Assembly (NCBI GenBank): GCA_017651425.1
Contig: JAGCCZ010000041.1
Span: 1 to 44,766, forward strand
DNA: 44,766 bases
Source of the DNA: Bacteroidales bacterium
GTDB taxonomy: Bacteria > Bacteroidota > Bacteroidia > Bacteroidales > WCHB1-69
Direction: 5' to 3'
The notes below the pieces were generated by a model. That model was not told the origin of the DNA. It was given only the letters and a program-made list of their open reading frames with translations, and did not search any database. Of this stretch, positions 29,746 to 38,467 are shown in pieces. The position numbers and the translations under genes are program-made. Positions within the stretch are counted from its first letter, which is position 1. The number at the start of each line of letters is the position of its first letter.

Positions 29746-31800
29746 TTAGCGGATCAGTGTCACGGTGCCTGTCCTCTCGAACAGTGAGCCGTCGGGACGC
29801 ACATATTCGAGTTTGTAAACGTAGGTGTCTATAGGACACGGCTTTCCTCTGGAGGTTCCGTCCCATCCGGTGTTCGGGTCGTGTGTCAGGAAAATGAGCT
29901 CGCCGGTGCGGGCATAGATGCGCAGACTGTAATGTTCCCCGGAGACGAAAGTGTTGGAGGGCCGGAAGATGTTGTTGATCTCTTCCGATGGCGTGAACGC
30001 ATTGGGAATGTATGTGTTGGGCATCTGCTGCACTATGACTTGGTTGGAGGTGCAGGTCTCTTCATAGCCGTATTCGTCGAGGGCGAGTTTGGCCGTGACG
30101 AAATAGGTGAACTTGGAGCCGCCTCCGAACAGGGACGCCACGTCGTCGTAGAAGACGTTGAGCGAGGCGGGAGCTATGATGTCGGGCAGTTCGTTGAAGG
30201 TGGGTTCGATTTCCAGCTTGCGCGAGACGCTGTAGTGATCCACCTCGGACGGGCTGTCGCCATAGCTGATCCATCGCAGCACATTTTCTTGGGCTGTGGT
30301 GGCTTCGCCTTGCAGCAGAATGTTGTGCTCCACATTGGAGAAACCGCTTTCGGAGTTGCAATGGTCCAACACATGGGTGCGGTAATAATAGATACGCTTC
30401 TCGAACTCCGCCGAGGCGTCGGTGAAATTGTAGTCGGCGGCAGCATGGTACGGCAAGGTCGCAATGGTGGTGAAGTCCGTGCCGTTGTCGCTGCGCTCCA
30501 GGCGAATCTCGTGAAAGTCGAGCGTGTCGCCGCTGGTCAGCACATGGATGCCGACATGGTCGTTGTCGATGACAGACACGGAAAGGATGTGGGTCATGTC
30601 AAGGGCCCCCGTCGATTCCAGTATGAAGTCGCGACGGTTGCTGGAGGCGGAAATGGTGTGATCAGTGTTGTGAACGCGGACAAAAACCCGATAGTCCGTT
30701 CCCGGCATCAAATCCGTGAGAGTATAGTTGTTATCTGTCGTGGTGGCCACACTTTGGTAGGTGGTGCCGTTGTCTGTGCTGAGGAATATCTCGTATTCCC
30801 CGATGCCGCCCCAGAGGTTGGGATATGTCTGCCAGCTGATAGTCGCCGACCGTTGGCAGGCATTCAGGTTGCTGACGAACATGTTGAGGGTGCATTGGTA
30901 AATGTCCGTGCCAATTATGTCGGAGGCATTTGTGCAGGAATCCATTACAGCGATGCGGTAGCAACGTTCGGTGGCGCCATGGTCGGTCCAGGAGGTGGAA
31001 TTATATACGGTATCGAGGGACTCCCAAGGGCCGTAGTCGTTGCTGTAGACGATATACCCCATCATGGCCGAATCCGTCGCATGGAAGCCTAAGACGGGGT
31101 CGTTCTGCTCGTTCACCGAGACGCTGTCAAGGACGGGAGGATGGGGCTTGCTCCTGTCAACCACGATGGCAGAGCCGATGGAGGTGGAGAAGGGGCATGT
31201 GCCGATGAGCGAGTTCCCCATTGGGTATCGGTTGGTGATATCGACGCGGTAGGAGACTTCGTTGTAGCAAACATCGGCTGTGTCGGTATAGGTGAGGACG
31301 GTGTTGGGAACGGTGGCGAAGGGCTGTATTGGGAAAGTGTTTTCGTAATAGTGGCGTTTGAAGATGTAGAAGGAATTGCCCCAAGTGGAGTCCAGCGCAC
31401 TCGAGGAGGGGGAATCCCAAGAGAGGAAAACGCGCGAGCTGTCAGGGCTGACCGTCACTGTCAGGTTGGGCATCTGGAGCGTGTTCGACTGCCAGGAACC
31501 CCCGTTGGTGTCGCGGGCGATGATGTAACAGGAGTAGGAGGGTGCAGAGGGAACCGTTATGTCACGTCCGCTGTAATTGCAAAGAGTATAGGGGGATGAG
31601 GCCGAGTAGCTCTCGTTGAAAGTGCCGTTGACATAGATTTCGTATGCGTTGAAATACCCGCAGTCGGCGGAGTTGCTCCATTCCACATGGAGTTGCGTGG
31701 CGCTGGTGAGGCGCAGGCATACCAGCGTGGGCGGATCGTAGGCGAAGACGACCTGGGCCATCATTACCAACAAAAAAATTGTAGAAACCGCTTTCCGCAT
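29746..31800 (-). CDS. T9SS type-B cargo protein (gliding-motility C-terminal domain)
   Basis: 684 residues with signal peptide MRKAVSTIFLLVMMAQVVFA. The body is built of fibronectin-III-like beta domains (for example LTDLMPGTDYRVFVRVHNTD and the FEKRIYYYRTHVLDHCNSESG pattern). The last 90 residues are a type-B sorting domain (CHU_C/TIGR04131): YIPNAFTPSEEINNIF, YSLRIYARTGELIF, NTGWDGTSRGKPCPIDTYVYKLEY, TGTVTLIR. Type-B cargo is exported by T9SS, often with a dedicated PorP-like partner, but none is visible here. It is the last gene of a tight minus-strand set (26 bp after the M16-like gene) headed by an ECF sigma factor, so it may be expressed with that regulator. Confidence 0.87.
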   Translation of the reverse strand: MRKAVSTIFLLVMMAQVVFAYDPPTLVCLRLTSATQLHVEWSNSADCGYFNAYEIYVNGTFNESYSASSPYTLCNYSGRDITVPSAPSYSCYIIARDTNGGSWQSNTLQMPNLTVTVSPDSSRVFLSWDSPSSSALDSTWGNSFYIFKRHYYENTFPIQPFATVPNTVLTYTDTADVCYNEVSYRVDITNRYPMGNSLIGTCPFSTSIGSAIVVDRSKPHPPVLDSVSVNEQNDPVLGFHATDSAMMGYIVYSNDYGPWESLDTVYNSTSWTDHGATERCYRIAVMDSCTNASDIIGTDIYQCTLNMFVSNLNACQRSATISWQTYPNLWGGIGEYEIFLSTDNGTTYQSVATTTDNNYTLTDLMPGTDYRVFVRVHNTDHTISASSNRRDFILESTGALDMTHILSVSVIDNDHVGIHVLTSGDTLDFHEIRLERSDNGTDFTTIATLPYHAAADYNFTDASAEFEKRIYYYRTHVLDHCNSESGFSNVEHNILLQGEATTAQENVLRWISYGDSPSEVDHYSVSRKLEIEPTFNELPDIIAPASLNVFYDDVASLFGGGSKFTYFVTAKLALDEYGYEETCTSNQVIVQQMPNTYIPNAFTPSEEINNIFRPSNTFVSGEHYSLRIYARTGELIFLTHDPNTGWDGTSRGKPCPIDTYVYKLEYVRPDGSLFERTGTVTLIR

Positions 31801-31826
31801 ACCTATTCTTGCTTATTGTAAACTTA

Positions 31827-33110
31827 TTATAAAATAACACCAACGATGATTTGTGTGAAATTATTGTGCGCAAAAAATTTTTTTGCCAAAAATTTTAATT
31901 GTTCGGGCGAGATATCGTGTGCGCGTTGCAACATGCTCCTGAACTCGCGCTCGTCAAGGTCGTGCGCGTGCCAGTAGGCGAATTTCATCATGTAGGAGAC
32001 GGAATTCTCCACATCGCGCAGCAGGCCGCCCTCGATTTGCCGCCGCAGCAGATCCAGTTCCTCCTCGCCGACAGGCTCTTGGCAGAGTCGGTCCATCTCC
32101 TCAAAACAGGCATCGATGGCTGCGCGGGTGTCGTTGGCGTTCACCTCGCTGCCGATGGAGAAGAGCGATTGGTTGCCGAAATAGGTGAGGTCGGCATAAA
32201 TGCCGTAGGTGTAGCCCTCCTTCTCGCGCAGACGCTGCATTAGCCGGGAGCCGAAATAGCCGCCCGTCAACGTGGTGAGGATGGACAAGTCGCGGCGCTC
32301 AGGGTCGCCATAGCCGATGGAGGGGCGGCAGAGCATGATGGAGGACTGCACGCTGCCGGGCATCTCTTCCTGTATGAGCGGGGCGCTCTCGGCAAAGAGG
32401 GGCAGGTCATGGATTCGCGATGCGGCCGTGCCGTGCGGCACTTGGCTGAAAATTCCGTCAATGCACTGCTCCAAGTCGGCATCGAAGTTGCCCGTGGCGT
32501 AAATGCAAATGTTCTCGGCACAGAAGGTTGCGCGGTGGCAAGCCTCCATCTGGGGAATGGTCACCGCCTGCATGTTCTCACGGGTGGAAAACTGTCCGGC
32601 AGCCAGACGCTCCCCGAAAAGGGCATGCAACGCCAATTGCGAGCATCTTACGTCGGTCTTTTTTGAGTTGTATTCTAAATCCTTGATCTTGCGTTCTTTG
32701 TATATGGAAAGATTCTCTTCGCGATAGTGTGGGGTGGAGAGAAATTCATAAATCGAAGGCAAAATGCTCGGTACATTCTTCTTTGGAATGGCGATTTTGA
32801 ACCGGATTCGGTCGGGGTTCACGGTAACATTGAAGGTGGCGCCATGGAAATCGAGCAAACCGTCCATCTCGGTGGCGGTGTGCTTGGGCGAGCTCTCCTT
32901 GAGCAGGAAATAGGCGAACCGCAGCGTGTGTTTGATCTCTTCGTGCAGCGAGCCCACGGCCAACTCGACGTTAAGATGGATGAGGTCGAGTGCGGGGTTG
33001 TCGATGATGAAGACAGGGATGCCGTTGGGAAGTTCGTGGCGGCGTGGCGGGGTGAGGGAGATGCCGGTGACAGGATGCTGTGGCGGCGCTATGCTTCTGT
33101 TGAGTGTCAT
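31827..33110 (-). CDS. Catalytically inactive M16-family protein
   Basis: 427 residues, one M16 N-plus-C half pair. Where an active enzyme has HxxEH, this one reads LRFAYFLLKESSPKHTATEMD, so the zinc ligands are absent. The substrate-binding REKEGYTYGIYADL element and the ATGNFD strand are kept. There is no signal peptide, so it would be cytoplasmic unless it is exported with a partner. Such dead M16 proteins usually pair with an active subunit; the active one here (25738-28647) is in a different operon and is secreted, so pairing is doubtful. It is embedded between the sigma/anti-sigma-like pair (9-bp gap) and the type-B cargo (26-bp gap). Confidence 0.82.
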   Translation of the reverse strand: MTLNRSIAPPQHPVTGISLTPPRRHELPNGIPVFIIDNPALDLIHLNVELAVGSLHEEIKHTLRFAYFLLKESSPKHTATEMDGLLDFHGATFNVTVNPDRIRFKIAIPKKNVPSILPSIYEFLSTPHYREENLSIYKERKIKDLEYNSKKTDVRCSQLALHALFGERLAAGQFSTRENMQAVTIPQMEACHRATFCAENICIYATGNFDADLEQCIDGIFSQVPHGTAASRIHDLPLFAESAPLIQEEMPGSVQSSIMLCRPSIGYGDPERRDLSILTTLTGGYFGSRLMQRLREKEGYTYGIYADLTYFGNQSLFSIGSEVNANDTRAAIDACFEEMDRLCQEPVGEEELDLLRRQIEGGLLRDVENSVSYMMKFAYWHAHDLDEREFRSMLQRAHDISPEQLKFLAKKFFAHNNFTQIIVGVIL

Positions 33111-33119
33111 GGATGCTTG

Positions 33120-33995
33120 TTATCGGATAAGAACCACTTGCCCTTTGCGAGAGTGCAGCTTGCCGTCGGGGTCGGTGTATTTGATGACGTAGGAATAGAC
33201 TTCGCCGGGCAGCTCGTCCCCTTTCCAGTTGCCGTCCCAGCCGCGTTCCATGTCGCGAGAGTGATACACCAGCTCGCCGCGGCGGTTGTAAATGGCTATC
33301 TCGAAGGTGCTCGGCTGGAAGTTCGCCTTGACGTATAGCTCGTCGTTGAGACCGTCGTTGTTCGGGGTGAAGGCGTTGGGCACGAAGAAGTTGTAGTGCG
33401 ACTCTGCGGTGGGTTCGTCGGTATCTTCGCTTTTGCCCGCGGTTTCGTCCTGAAGCGTCTCGACGGTCGTATTGTGCGGCGGGTTGTCAACCACCGCCGC
33501 ATTCTTGGGGGTGGAGACTGGCTTTGTGGGCACCAATTCCGGCGTTGTCATTTCCAAGCGCGGGGTTGGCTCGCCTTGAACCAAGGGCTCTGAATGTTGG
33601 ATTTCCACAGACGTGGCCGTGCGGGGGGACTCCAGTGTGGCAAGATGCTCGGCTGTTGCAGGGCTCTTGCCGGGGATGGCGGGAGCGGGTGCCGCGTTGG
33701 CTTCCGTCGTTGCGACGGGTGCTGTGGCGGGTGCCGGTGCGGACTCGGCTTGCGGGGCGGGCACGGCGGTGTCCGGAATCTGCGGGGTCGCGGTGGACTC
33801 CGCGTGGCGTGTGCTTAGCGTGAGCACGGTGACCAAAGCGGCGGTGACCACCAAGGCGGGGATGCCGTATGCGCAGACACGGCGCAGCAGCCGCCCGCGA
33901 TTGTATCGCACCAACGCGGGGTCGGAGGAGATGTCCTCCCAACCGGCCTCGTCCACGGGACGTGTATAGTTCTCGAATTTTTCTTGCAGCTTCAT
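33120..33995 (-). CDS. Membrane-anchored protein with T9SS type-B domain, probable anti-sigma partner
   Basis: 291 residues. N-terminal about 38 residues (KFENYTRPVDEAGWEDISSDPALVRYNRGRLLRR) are charged and cytoplasmic; one helix (about 39-60) crosses the membrane; residues 62-200 are a Pro/Ala/Thr-rich linker; 201-291 are a CHU_C-type sorting domain (FFVPNAFTPNNDGLNDEL, IAIYNRRGELVY, ERGWDGNWKGDELPGEVYSYVI, GQVVLIR). The N-terminus and membrane topology, and the position 43 bp after an ECF sigma gene, are those of Bacteroidetes anti-sigma-like proteins. There is no cleavable signal peptide, so the sorting domain would hang in the periplasm. That a T9SS signal could act here as a sensor is inference. 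Confidence 0.75.
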   Translation of the reverse strand: MKLQEKFENYTRPVDEAGWEDISSDPALVRYNRGRLLRRVCAYGIPALVVTAALVTVLTLSTRHAESTATPQIPDTAVPAPQAESAPAPATAPVATTEANAAPAPAIPGKSPATAEHLATLESPRTATSVEIQHSEPLVQGEPTPRLEMTTPELVPTKPVSTPKNAAVVDNPPHNTTVETLQDETAGKSEDTDEPTAESHYNFFVPNAFTPNNDGLNDELYVKANFQPSTFEIAIYNRRGELVYHSRDMERGWDGNWKGDELPGEVYSYVIKYTDPDGKLHSRKGQVVLIR

Positions 33996-34038
33996 ATCGT
34001 AAGGGTTGTTTTTATCGTGTGTTTGTGATGATCAGTTT

Positions 34039-34596
34039 TTATATGTCAAATTCCTCGTGGTTGAGGTACTTTCGGATTCGTTTGCGCAAAGTGGCCTTGG
34101 CCCGGAACATCAAGGTGCGCACATTGGTGTTGCTCTCGCCAGTGATCTTTCCGATCTCCTCTTGCGAATAGCCGTCGATGACGAACATGTTGAAGACTAT
34201 GCGCTGGCGATCGGGCAACTCGTTGATGAAGGAGACAAGCTGTTCCAGCGAGAGCACTTCCGCCATCGGCGAGGGATTGATGGCGGAGGCGAAGAGATCG
34301 TCATTCAGCTCTTGCATGTCGTGGCGAGAGCGTTTTCGATAGTAGTCCACAGCCTTGTTGACCGCTATTCTGTAAAGCCATCCGCCCAAAGAGGTGATGT
34401 GGTCGTACTCTTTGAAATGTGTCAGGATGAAGACAAAAGTGTCGTGAAACAGGTCTTCGGCCTCTTCTTCGTTTGCGGCATAGCGATGACACACGCCCTT
34501 GACAATTGGGCCGTAATCCAGATATAACTGCTTCTGGCAGACGCTTTTGCCTTGTATGCATCCGTCAATCAGTTTTTGTTCTTCTTTTGTTACCAT
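34039..34596 (-). CDS. ECF (sigma-70 family) RNA polymerase sigma factor
   Basis: 185 residues. Region 2: QLYLDYGPIVKGVCHRYAANEEEAEDLFHDTFVFIL, with the promoter-melting stretch HITSLGGWLYRIAVNKAVDYYRKR. Region 4 helix-turn-helix: INELPDRQRIVFNMFVIDGYSQEEIGKITGESNTNVRTLMFRAKATLRKRI. There is no region 1 or 3, as usual for ECF. It heads a four-gene minus-strand set, the second of which looks like its membrane-bound partner. A near-consensus -7 (CATGTTTG, about 34604-34611) sits just upstream, so control may be partly by itself. It is divergent from the glycosylase gene. Confidence 0.9.
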   Translation of the reverse strand: MVTKEEQKLIDGCIQGKSVCQKQLYLDYGPIVKGVCHRYAANEEEAEDLFHDTFVFILTHFKEYDHITSLGGWLYRIAVNKAVDYYRKRSRHDMQELNDDLFASAINPSPMAEVLSLEQLVSFINELPDRQRIVFNMFVIDGYSQEEIGKITGESNTNVRTLMFRAKATLRKRIRKYLNHEEFDI

Positions 34597-34688
34597 ACGC
34601 TCGCAAACATGTCATAAGACGAATTCCAGATGAAAATGTTGCACCTTGTGCAAATTTTTTTGTTATTTTGCCGGAAAATTCTTCTTTT

Positions 34689-35279
34689 ATGAATCGGTTG
34701 CAAAAATCGTATTTTTTGGGAAACGACGTGGAGTCAATGGCACGCAATCTTTTGGGCAAGTATCTTTTCACTCGGAAGGACGGACAGTTGGCCGGTGGTA
34801 TCCTCACCGAGGTGGAGGCCTACAAGGGGATTGGCGACCGCGCCTCGCACGCATACGGCGGCCGTCGCACGCGCCGCAACGAAATGATGTACCACGAGGG
34901 CGGGGTGGTCTATATGTTCCTTTGTTATGGAATGCACGCTATGCTCAACTTTGTCACCAACGCAGAAGATGTTCCCGATGCCATTCTGGTGCGGGGTCTT
35001 TTGCCTACCCATGGCGAGGAGCTGATGCTGCAGCGCACGGGAAAGCTGCGCGGAGGAGCCTCCCTCACCGATGGCCCGGGCAAAGTTTGCAAAGCGCTCG
35101 GACTGACAGTGGCCGATAATGGCGTCTCTTTGGATGGCGACACGGTTTGGCTGGAAGACAGGGGCTTGTCGGTCCCTGACGACAAGGTGGAAATCACCCC
35201 GCGCATCGGCGTGGACTACGCCGGCGAGGATGCAAGAAGGTTGTACCGCTTTTACCTGAATCCGCGGAATCTTGTTTGA
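34689..35279 (+). CDS. 3-methyladenine DNA glycosylase (AAG/MPG family)
   Basis: 196 residues from the ATG at 34689; the in-frame ATG-like starts upstream overlap the divergent sigma gene. Family blocks are intact: ARNLLGKYLFTRKDG, GILTEVE43AYKGIGDRASHAYGGRRTRRNEMMY with E43 matching the catalytic Glu of human AAG, YMFLCYGMHAMLNFVTN, and ILVRGLLPTHG, LTDGPGKVCKALGL, PRIGVDYAGEDARRLYRFYL. It excises alkylated bases by base excision repair in the cytoplasm. It is a single gene, divergent from the ECF sigma gene and convergent with terC (8-bp gap). Confidence 0.9.
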   Translation: MNRLQKSYFLGNDVESMARNLLGKYLFTRKDGQLAGGILTEVEAYKGIGDRASHAYGGRRTRRNEMMYHEGGVVYMFLCYGMHAMLNFVTNAEDVPDAILVRGLLPTHGEELMLQRTGKLRGGASLTDGPGKVCKALGLTVADNGVSLDGDTVWLEDRGLSVPDDKVEITPRIGVDYAGEDARRLYRFYLNPRNLV

Positions 35280-35287
35280 ATTTTCCG

Positions 35288-36334
35288 TTACACCGTTTCG
35301 CTTCTCCTTCTGGGGAACACTATCGAAACGATGATGCTCAGCGTCAGAATGCCTATGATGACAAACAGGGAAGCCATGGTGCCGATATGGAGATGTACCA
35401 GCGGCAGCAGCATCTTGACACCAATGAAGGTCAGCAGGGCGGAAAGGCCGATTTTCAGGAACCAGAACTTGTCGAGCACGCTCTCCAACATGAAGAAGAG
35501 GGAACGTAGTCCCATGATGGCGAAGATGTTGGAAAAGAAGACAATGTAGGGGTCGCTGGTCACGGAAAAGACGGCGGGCACGGAGTCGAAGGCGAAAATG
35601 ATGTCAGAGAACTCGATGATGAGCAGGACGATGAAGAGCGGGGTGCAGAGCCATTTCCCATCGACTTTGGAGAAGAAGTTGTGGCCGTCGAAATTGGGAG
35701 TGCTCCAGTGGCGTTTGGTAAAGAACTTGACGACGGGATGATGCTCCACATCGATGTGCTCGTCCTTGTTCCGTTCCAGGAACATTTTGACACCCGAATA
35801 GATTAGCACGCCACCGAAGATGAATAGAATCCACCGGAATTTCTGGATGAGGGCTGCCGCCGCGAAGATGAAGATGAATCGCAGCACGATGGCCCCGAGG
35901 ATTCCGTAGAAGAGCACACGATGGTAGTATTTTTTCTCCACACCGAACGACATGAGAATCATGATCATGACAAAGATGTTGTCGATGGAGAGTGTCTCCT
36001 CCATGGCATAACCCGTGATGTATTCCAAGGATAGGTTCTTGTTGTAGAGTTTGAGATTTTCTTCAAAGGGCGCAGAGGGGTCGATGTTCAGGTCGTCATG
36101 GTACTTTTGATGCAGTTCCACGATCTTGTCATTGTCGTGCACATTGTGGATGAGGTGCCCCCCAAATCGGATAAAGAAGAAGAATGCGATGGCTAAAGTG
36201 ACCCATATTCCCGTTTGGATCGCGGATTCCTTAAAGGTGACCTCTTTGTCTTTCTTGTGGAGCACGCCTAAGTCAAGGGCGAGCAAGAAGGCGATGAGGA
36301 TGATAAAGCTGATAAAAAATATGGTCTCACTCAT
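35288..36334 (-). CDS. TerC/Alx-family integral membrane protein
   Basis: 348 residues, about nine membrane helices. TerC signatures: EETLSIDNIFVMIMILMSFGV and LLIIEFSDIIFAFDSVPAVF, both carrying acidic residues within membrane helices that are thought to bind metal, plus VLFYGILGAIVLRFIFI and FGGVLIYSGVKMFLE. An extra hydrophilic loop (HLIHNVHDNDKIVELHQKYHDD) is inserted between the second and third helices. Relatives are linked to Mn(II) export and to metalation of secreted proteins. No manganese riboswitch is possible, because the candidate -7 box is only 21 bp before the ATG. Confidence 0.88.
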   Translation of the reverse strand: MSETIFFISFIILIAFLLALDLGVLHKKDKEVTFKESAIQTGIWVTLAIAFFFFIRFGGHLIHNVHDNDKIVELHQKYHDDLNIDPSAPFEENLKLYNKNLSLEYITGYAMEETLSIDNIFVMIMILMSFGVEKKYYHRVLFYGILGAIVLRFIFIFAAAALIQKFRWILFIFGGVLIYSGVKMFLERNKDEHIDVEHHPVVKFFTKRHWSTPNFDGHNFFSKVDGKWLCTPLFIVLLIIEFSDIIFAFDSVPAVFSVTSDPYIVFFSNIFAIMGLRSLFFMLESVLDKFWFLKIGLSALLTFIGVKMLLPLVHLHIGTMASLFVIIGILTLSIIVSIVFPRRRSETV

Positions 36335-36354
36335 AGTCGTTTTTTTAAGGGCGG

Positions 36355-36362
36355 CAAAGATA
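36355..36362 (-). promoter_or_regulatory. -7 box for the TerC-like gene
   Basis: Minus-strand TATCTTTG, exact match, 21 bp before the ATG, giving a very short leader. No clear -33 box. Confidence 0.5.
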
Positions 36363-36459
36363 TGATTTTTTTGGCGTAAACCTGATGAATGGGATGTTTT
36401 TGCCGTCCCGCACGTTTGCGCCTGAAAAAAGAGGGTGCCGGCCTTGCTGTTATTTTTTG

Positions 36460-36467
36460 TATTTTTG
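36460..36467 (+). promoter_or_regulatory. -7 box for the DUF3857/transglutaminase pair
   Basis: TATTTTTG, 38 bp before the ATG at 36505. The -33 position is not convincing. It is probably the promoter of the 36.5-43.2 kb run. Confidence 0.5.
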
Positions 36468-36504
36468 CGGCTCTTTGTTTCGAGTTGTTACAAAATCATC
36501 AGAT

Positions 36505-38448
36505 ATGAGAAAAGGATTTTTGGCCTTTGTGCTGCTTTGGGCCGTGGCATTGGGTTTGCGGGCACAAACCCCACAGCAGATGTTAGCAGCCCTGCCCGAG
36601 GGACAATACGACGGTTACGACATCGTGACCCTCTTCGACAGCACCCGCGTGGTGATGGAGGAGAGCGGCCTGAGCCATGTCTATGGCCACGTTCTCTATA
36701 AAGTGCTCACCCCCGTCGGCGGGCGCGACTTCAACTGCGTGAAGATGGACTACGACCCGCTGTCCGCCTACGCGGAGATTCAGGAGGTGAAGGTCCATCG
36801 TAAAAGCGGTCTGGTTGAAAAGATCGACAACCCCGTGCTCGACTATCCCGCACCGGCCCGCATGATCTATTGGGGCGCCTGCCAGAAGATGGTGGCCATC
36901 GGCCGTCTGGAACCCGGCGATGCCGTGGAGTATGTAACCTACAAAAAGGGCTTTACCTACGCCCTGCTGCAGGGCGAGGATCCCGATGCCAAGTATATCC
37001 CCCCGATGCGCGGCCACTTCTACGACATTGTGCCCTTCTGGAGCCACCAGCCCGTCCGAAAGAAGGTCTATTCCCTCAGTGTGCTGCCCTCCAAGAAAGT
37101 CCAATATGACGTCTACCACGGTGCGTTGAAGACTGACCGCAAGGAGACGGACGGACGTGTCATCTACACTTTCACAAAGGAGGATATAATGCCCATCGAC
37201 AAGCCTGCACACACGTTGGCTGACAATGATGTGCAGACCAAGCTGCTGCTCTCCACTGCCGAGAACTGGCAGGCCAAGTCCACCTGGTTCTATGGCGTGA
37301 ACGAGGACTACGGCAGCTTTGTGCCCACCGAAGAGGTGAAACAGAAGGTGGCGGAACTGCTTCGCCCCGCAAAGAGCGAGAACGACAGCATCTCCATCCT
37401 GACGCACTGGGTGGCCGACAACATGCGCTACTCGGGCATCTCGATGGGCGAGGGAGAGGGCTTCACCCTCCACAAGTGCGAGATGAACTTCACCGACCGC
37501 TGCGGTGTCTGCAAGGACAAGGCCGGCATGCTGATTGCCATGTTGCGTGCCGCCGGCTTCAAGGCGTATGCCGCCATGACCATGGCCGGCGAGCGCATCG
37601 ATTACATCCCTGCCGACCAGTTCAACCACTGTGTCACGGTGGTGCAACGCCGTAACGGCAACTACCAGCTGCTCGACCCCACGTGGGTGCCCGGTGTGCG
37701 AGAGCTGTGGTCCAGCGCCGAACAGCAACAAAACTACCTGATGGGCCTGCCGCAAGGCGCCGACCTCGGCCTTACGCCCATCTCCAAGGCGGAGAACCAC
37801 TACCTCAGGATGACCGCCACCACCAAGTTGAATAAGAAAGGCGCCCTCTCCGGCACGGTGACTGTCACCGCCGAGGGACAGTCCGACCGCACGGTGCGTG
37901 CTGTCTTCCGTGGGCGCCGCACCGAGTGGCGCGAGAATGTGGAACGCCAGCTGCTCTCCCTTTATCCCAACGCCGTCATCAAGAGCGTCAAATATACCGA
38001 TGAGGACCGCTATCTCGAACAGCCTGTCTCCATTACGTACAAGTTTGTCATCCCTGACTATGCTACAGTGACCGACAATGTGGTGGTCGTCACTCCGTTC
38101 CTGGCCAAGGGTTTCTACAAGTTTGCGATGCCGCACCTCTATTACGACACATCGTTGGAAACGCGCACCATGCCTTTCAACGACCGTTGTTCTCGTTTGG
38201 TGCAGCTTTCCGAGACGATGACGCTGCCCTCCGGCTACACCTCCGCACAGATTCCCAAGGCACGTACGAATAACAACGGTGCTGTCACCTTCGACGCCGG
38301 TTATCAGCTGGAGAACTCGGTGCTTCGTTTTCACGAGAACATACGCTTCGGCAAGCGAGTCTATGGGTCCGACGACTGGCCATCATACCGCCAGGCCGTC
38401 ATCAACCAGCATTTCTACATGGACACGCCTGTCGTGCTGAGTCGCTAA
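36505..38448 (+). CDS. DUF3857 plus transglutaminase-like secreted protein, active triad
   Basis: 647 residues from the ATG at 36505, which gives the signal peptide MRKGFLAFVLLWAVALGLRA. Order: a DUF3857 beta domain (about 50-280), a transglutaminase-like cysteine-peptidase domain (about 300-400), and a C-terminal DUF2569/TG-tail beta domain. The triad is visible: C336 (DRCGVCKDKAGML), H375 (DQFNHCVTVVQ), D391 (LLDPTW). It should be periplasmic. The family's substrates are unknown; protease or amidase action is assumed from the fold. The next gene, 19 bp on, encodes a paralogue with a broken triad. Confidence 0.82.
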   Translation: MRKGFLAFVLLWAVALGLRAQTPQQMLAALPEGQYDGYDIVTLFDSTRVVMEESGLSHVYGHVLYKVLTPVGGRDFNCVKMDYDPLSAYAEIQEVKVHRKSGLVEKIDNPVLDYPAPARMIYWGACQKMVAIGRLEPGDAVEYVTYKKGFTYALLQGEDPDAKYIPPMRGHFYDIVPFWSHQPVRKKVYSLSVLPSKKVQYDVYHGALKTDRKETDGRVIYTFTKEDIMPIDKPAHTLADNDVQTKLLLSTAENWQAKSTWFYGVNEDYGSFVPTEEVKQKVAELLRPAKSENDSISILTHWVADNMRYSGISMGEGEGFTLHKCEMNFTDRCGVCKDKAGMLIAMLRAAGFKAYAAMTMAGERIDYIPADQFNHCVTVVQRRNGNYQLLDPTWVPGVRELWSSAEQQQNYLMGLPQGADLGLTPISKAENHYLRMTATTKLNKKGALSGTVTVTAEGQSDRTVRAVFRGRRTEWRENVERQLLSLYPNAVIKSVKYTDEDRYLEQPVSITYKFVIPDYATVTDNVVVVTPFLAKGFYKFAMPHLYYDTSLETRTMPFNDRCSRLVQLSETMTLPSGYTSAQIPKARTNNNGAVTFDAGYQLENSVLRFHENIRFGKRVYGSDDWPSYRQAVINQHFYMDTPVVLSR

Positions 38449-38467
38449 CCTTCAAAACTTGATTGTG

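Noticed and set aside
36335..36400. Manganese (yybP-ykoY) riboswitch before the TerC-like gene
   Set aside because: The apparent -7 box is 21 bp from the ATG, leaving a leader far too short for the riboswitch.
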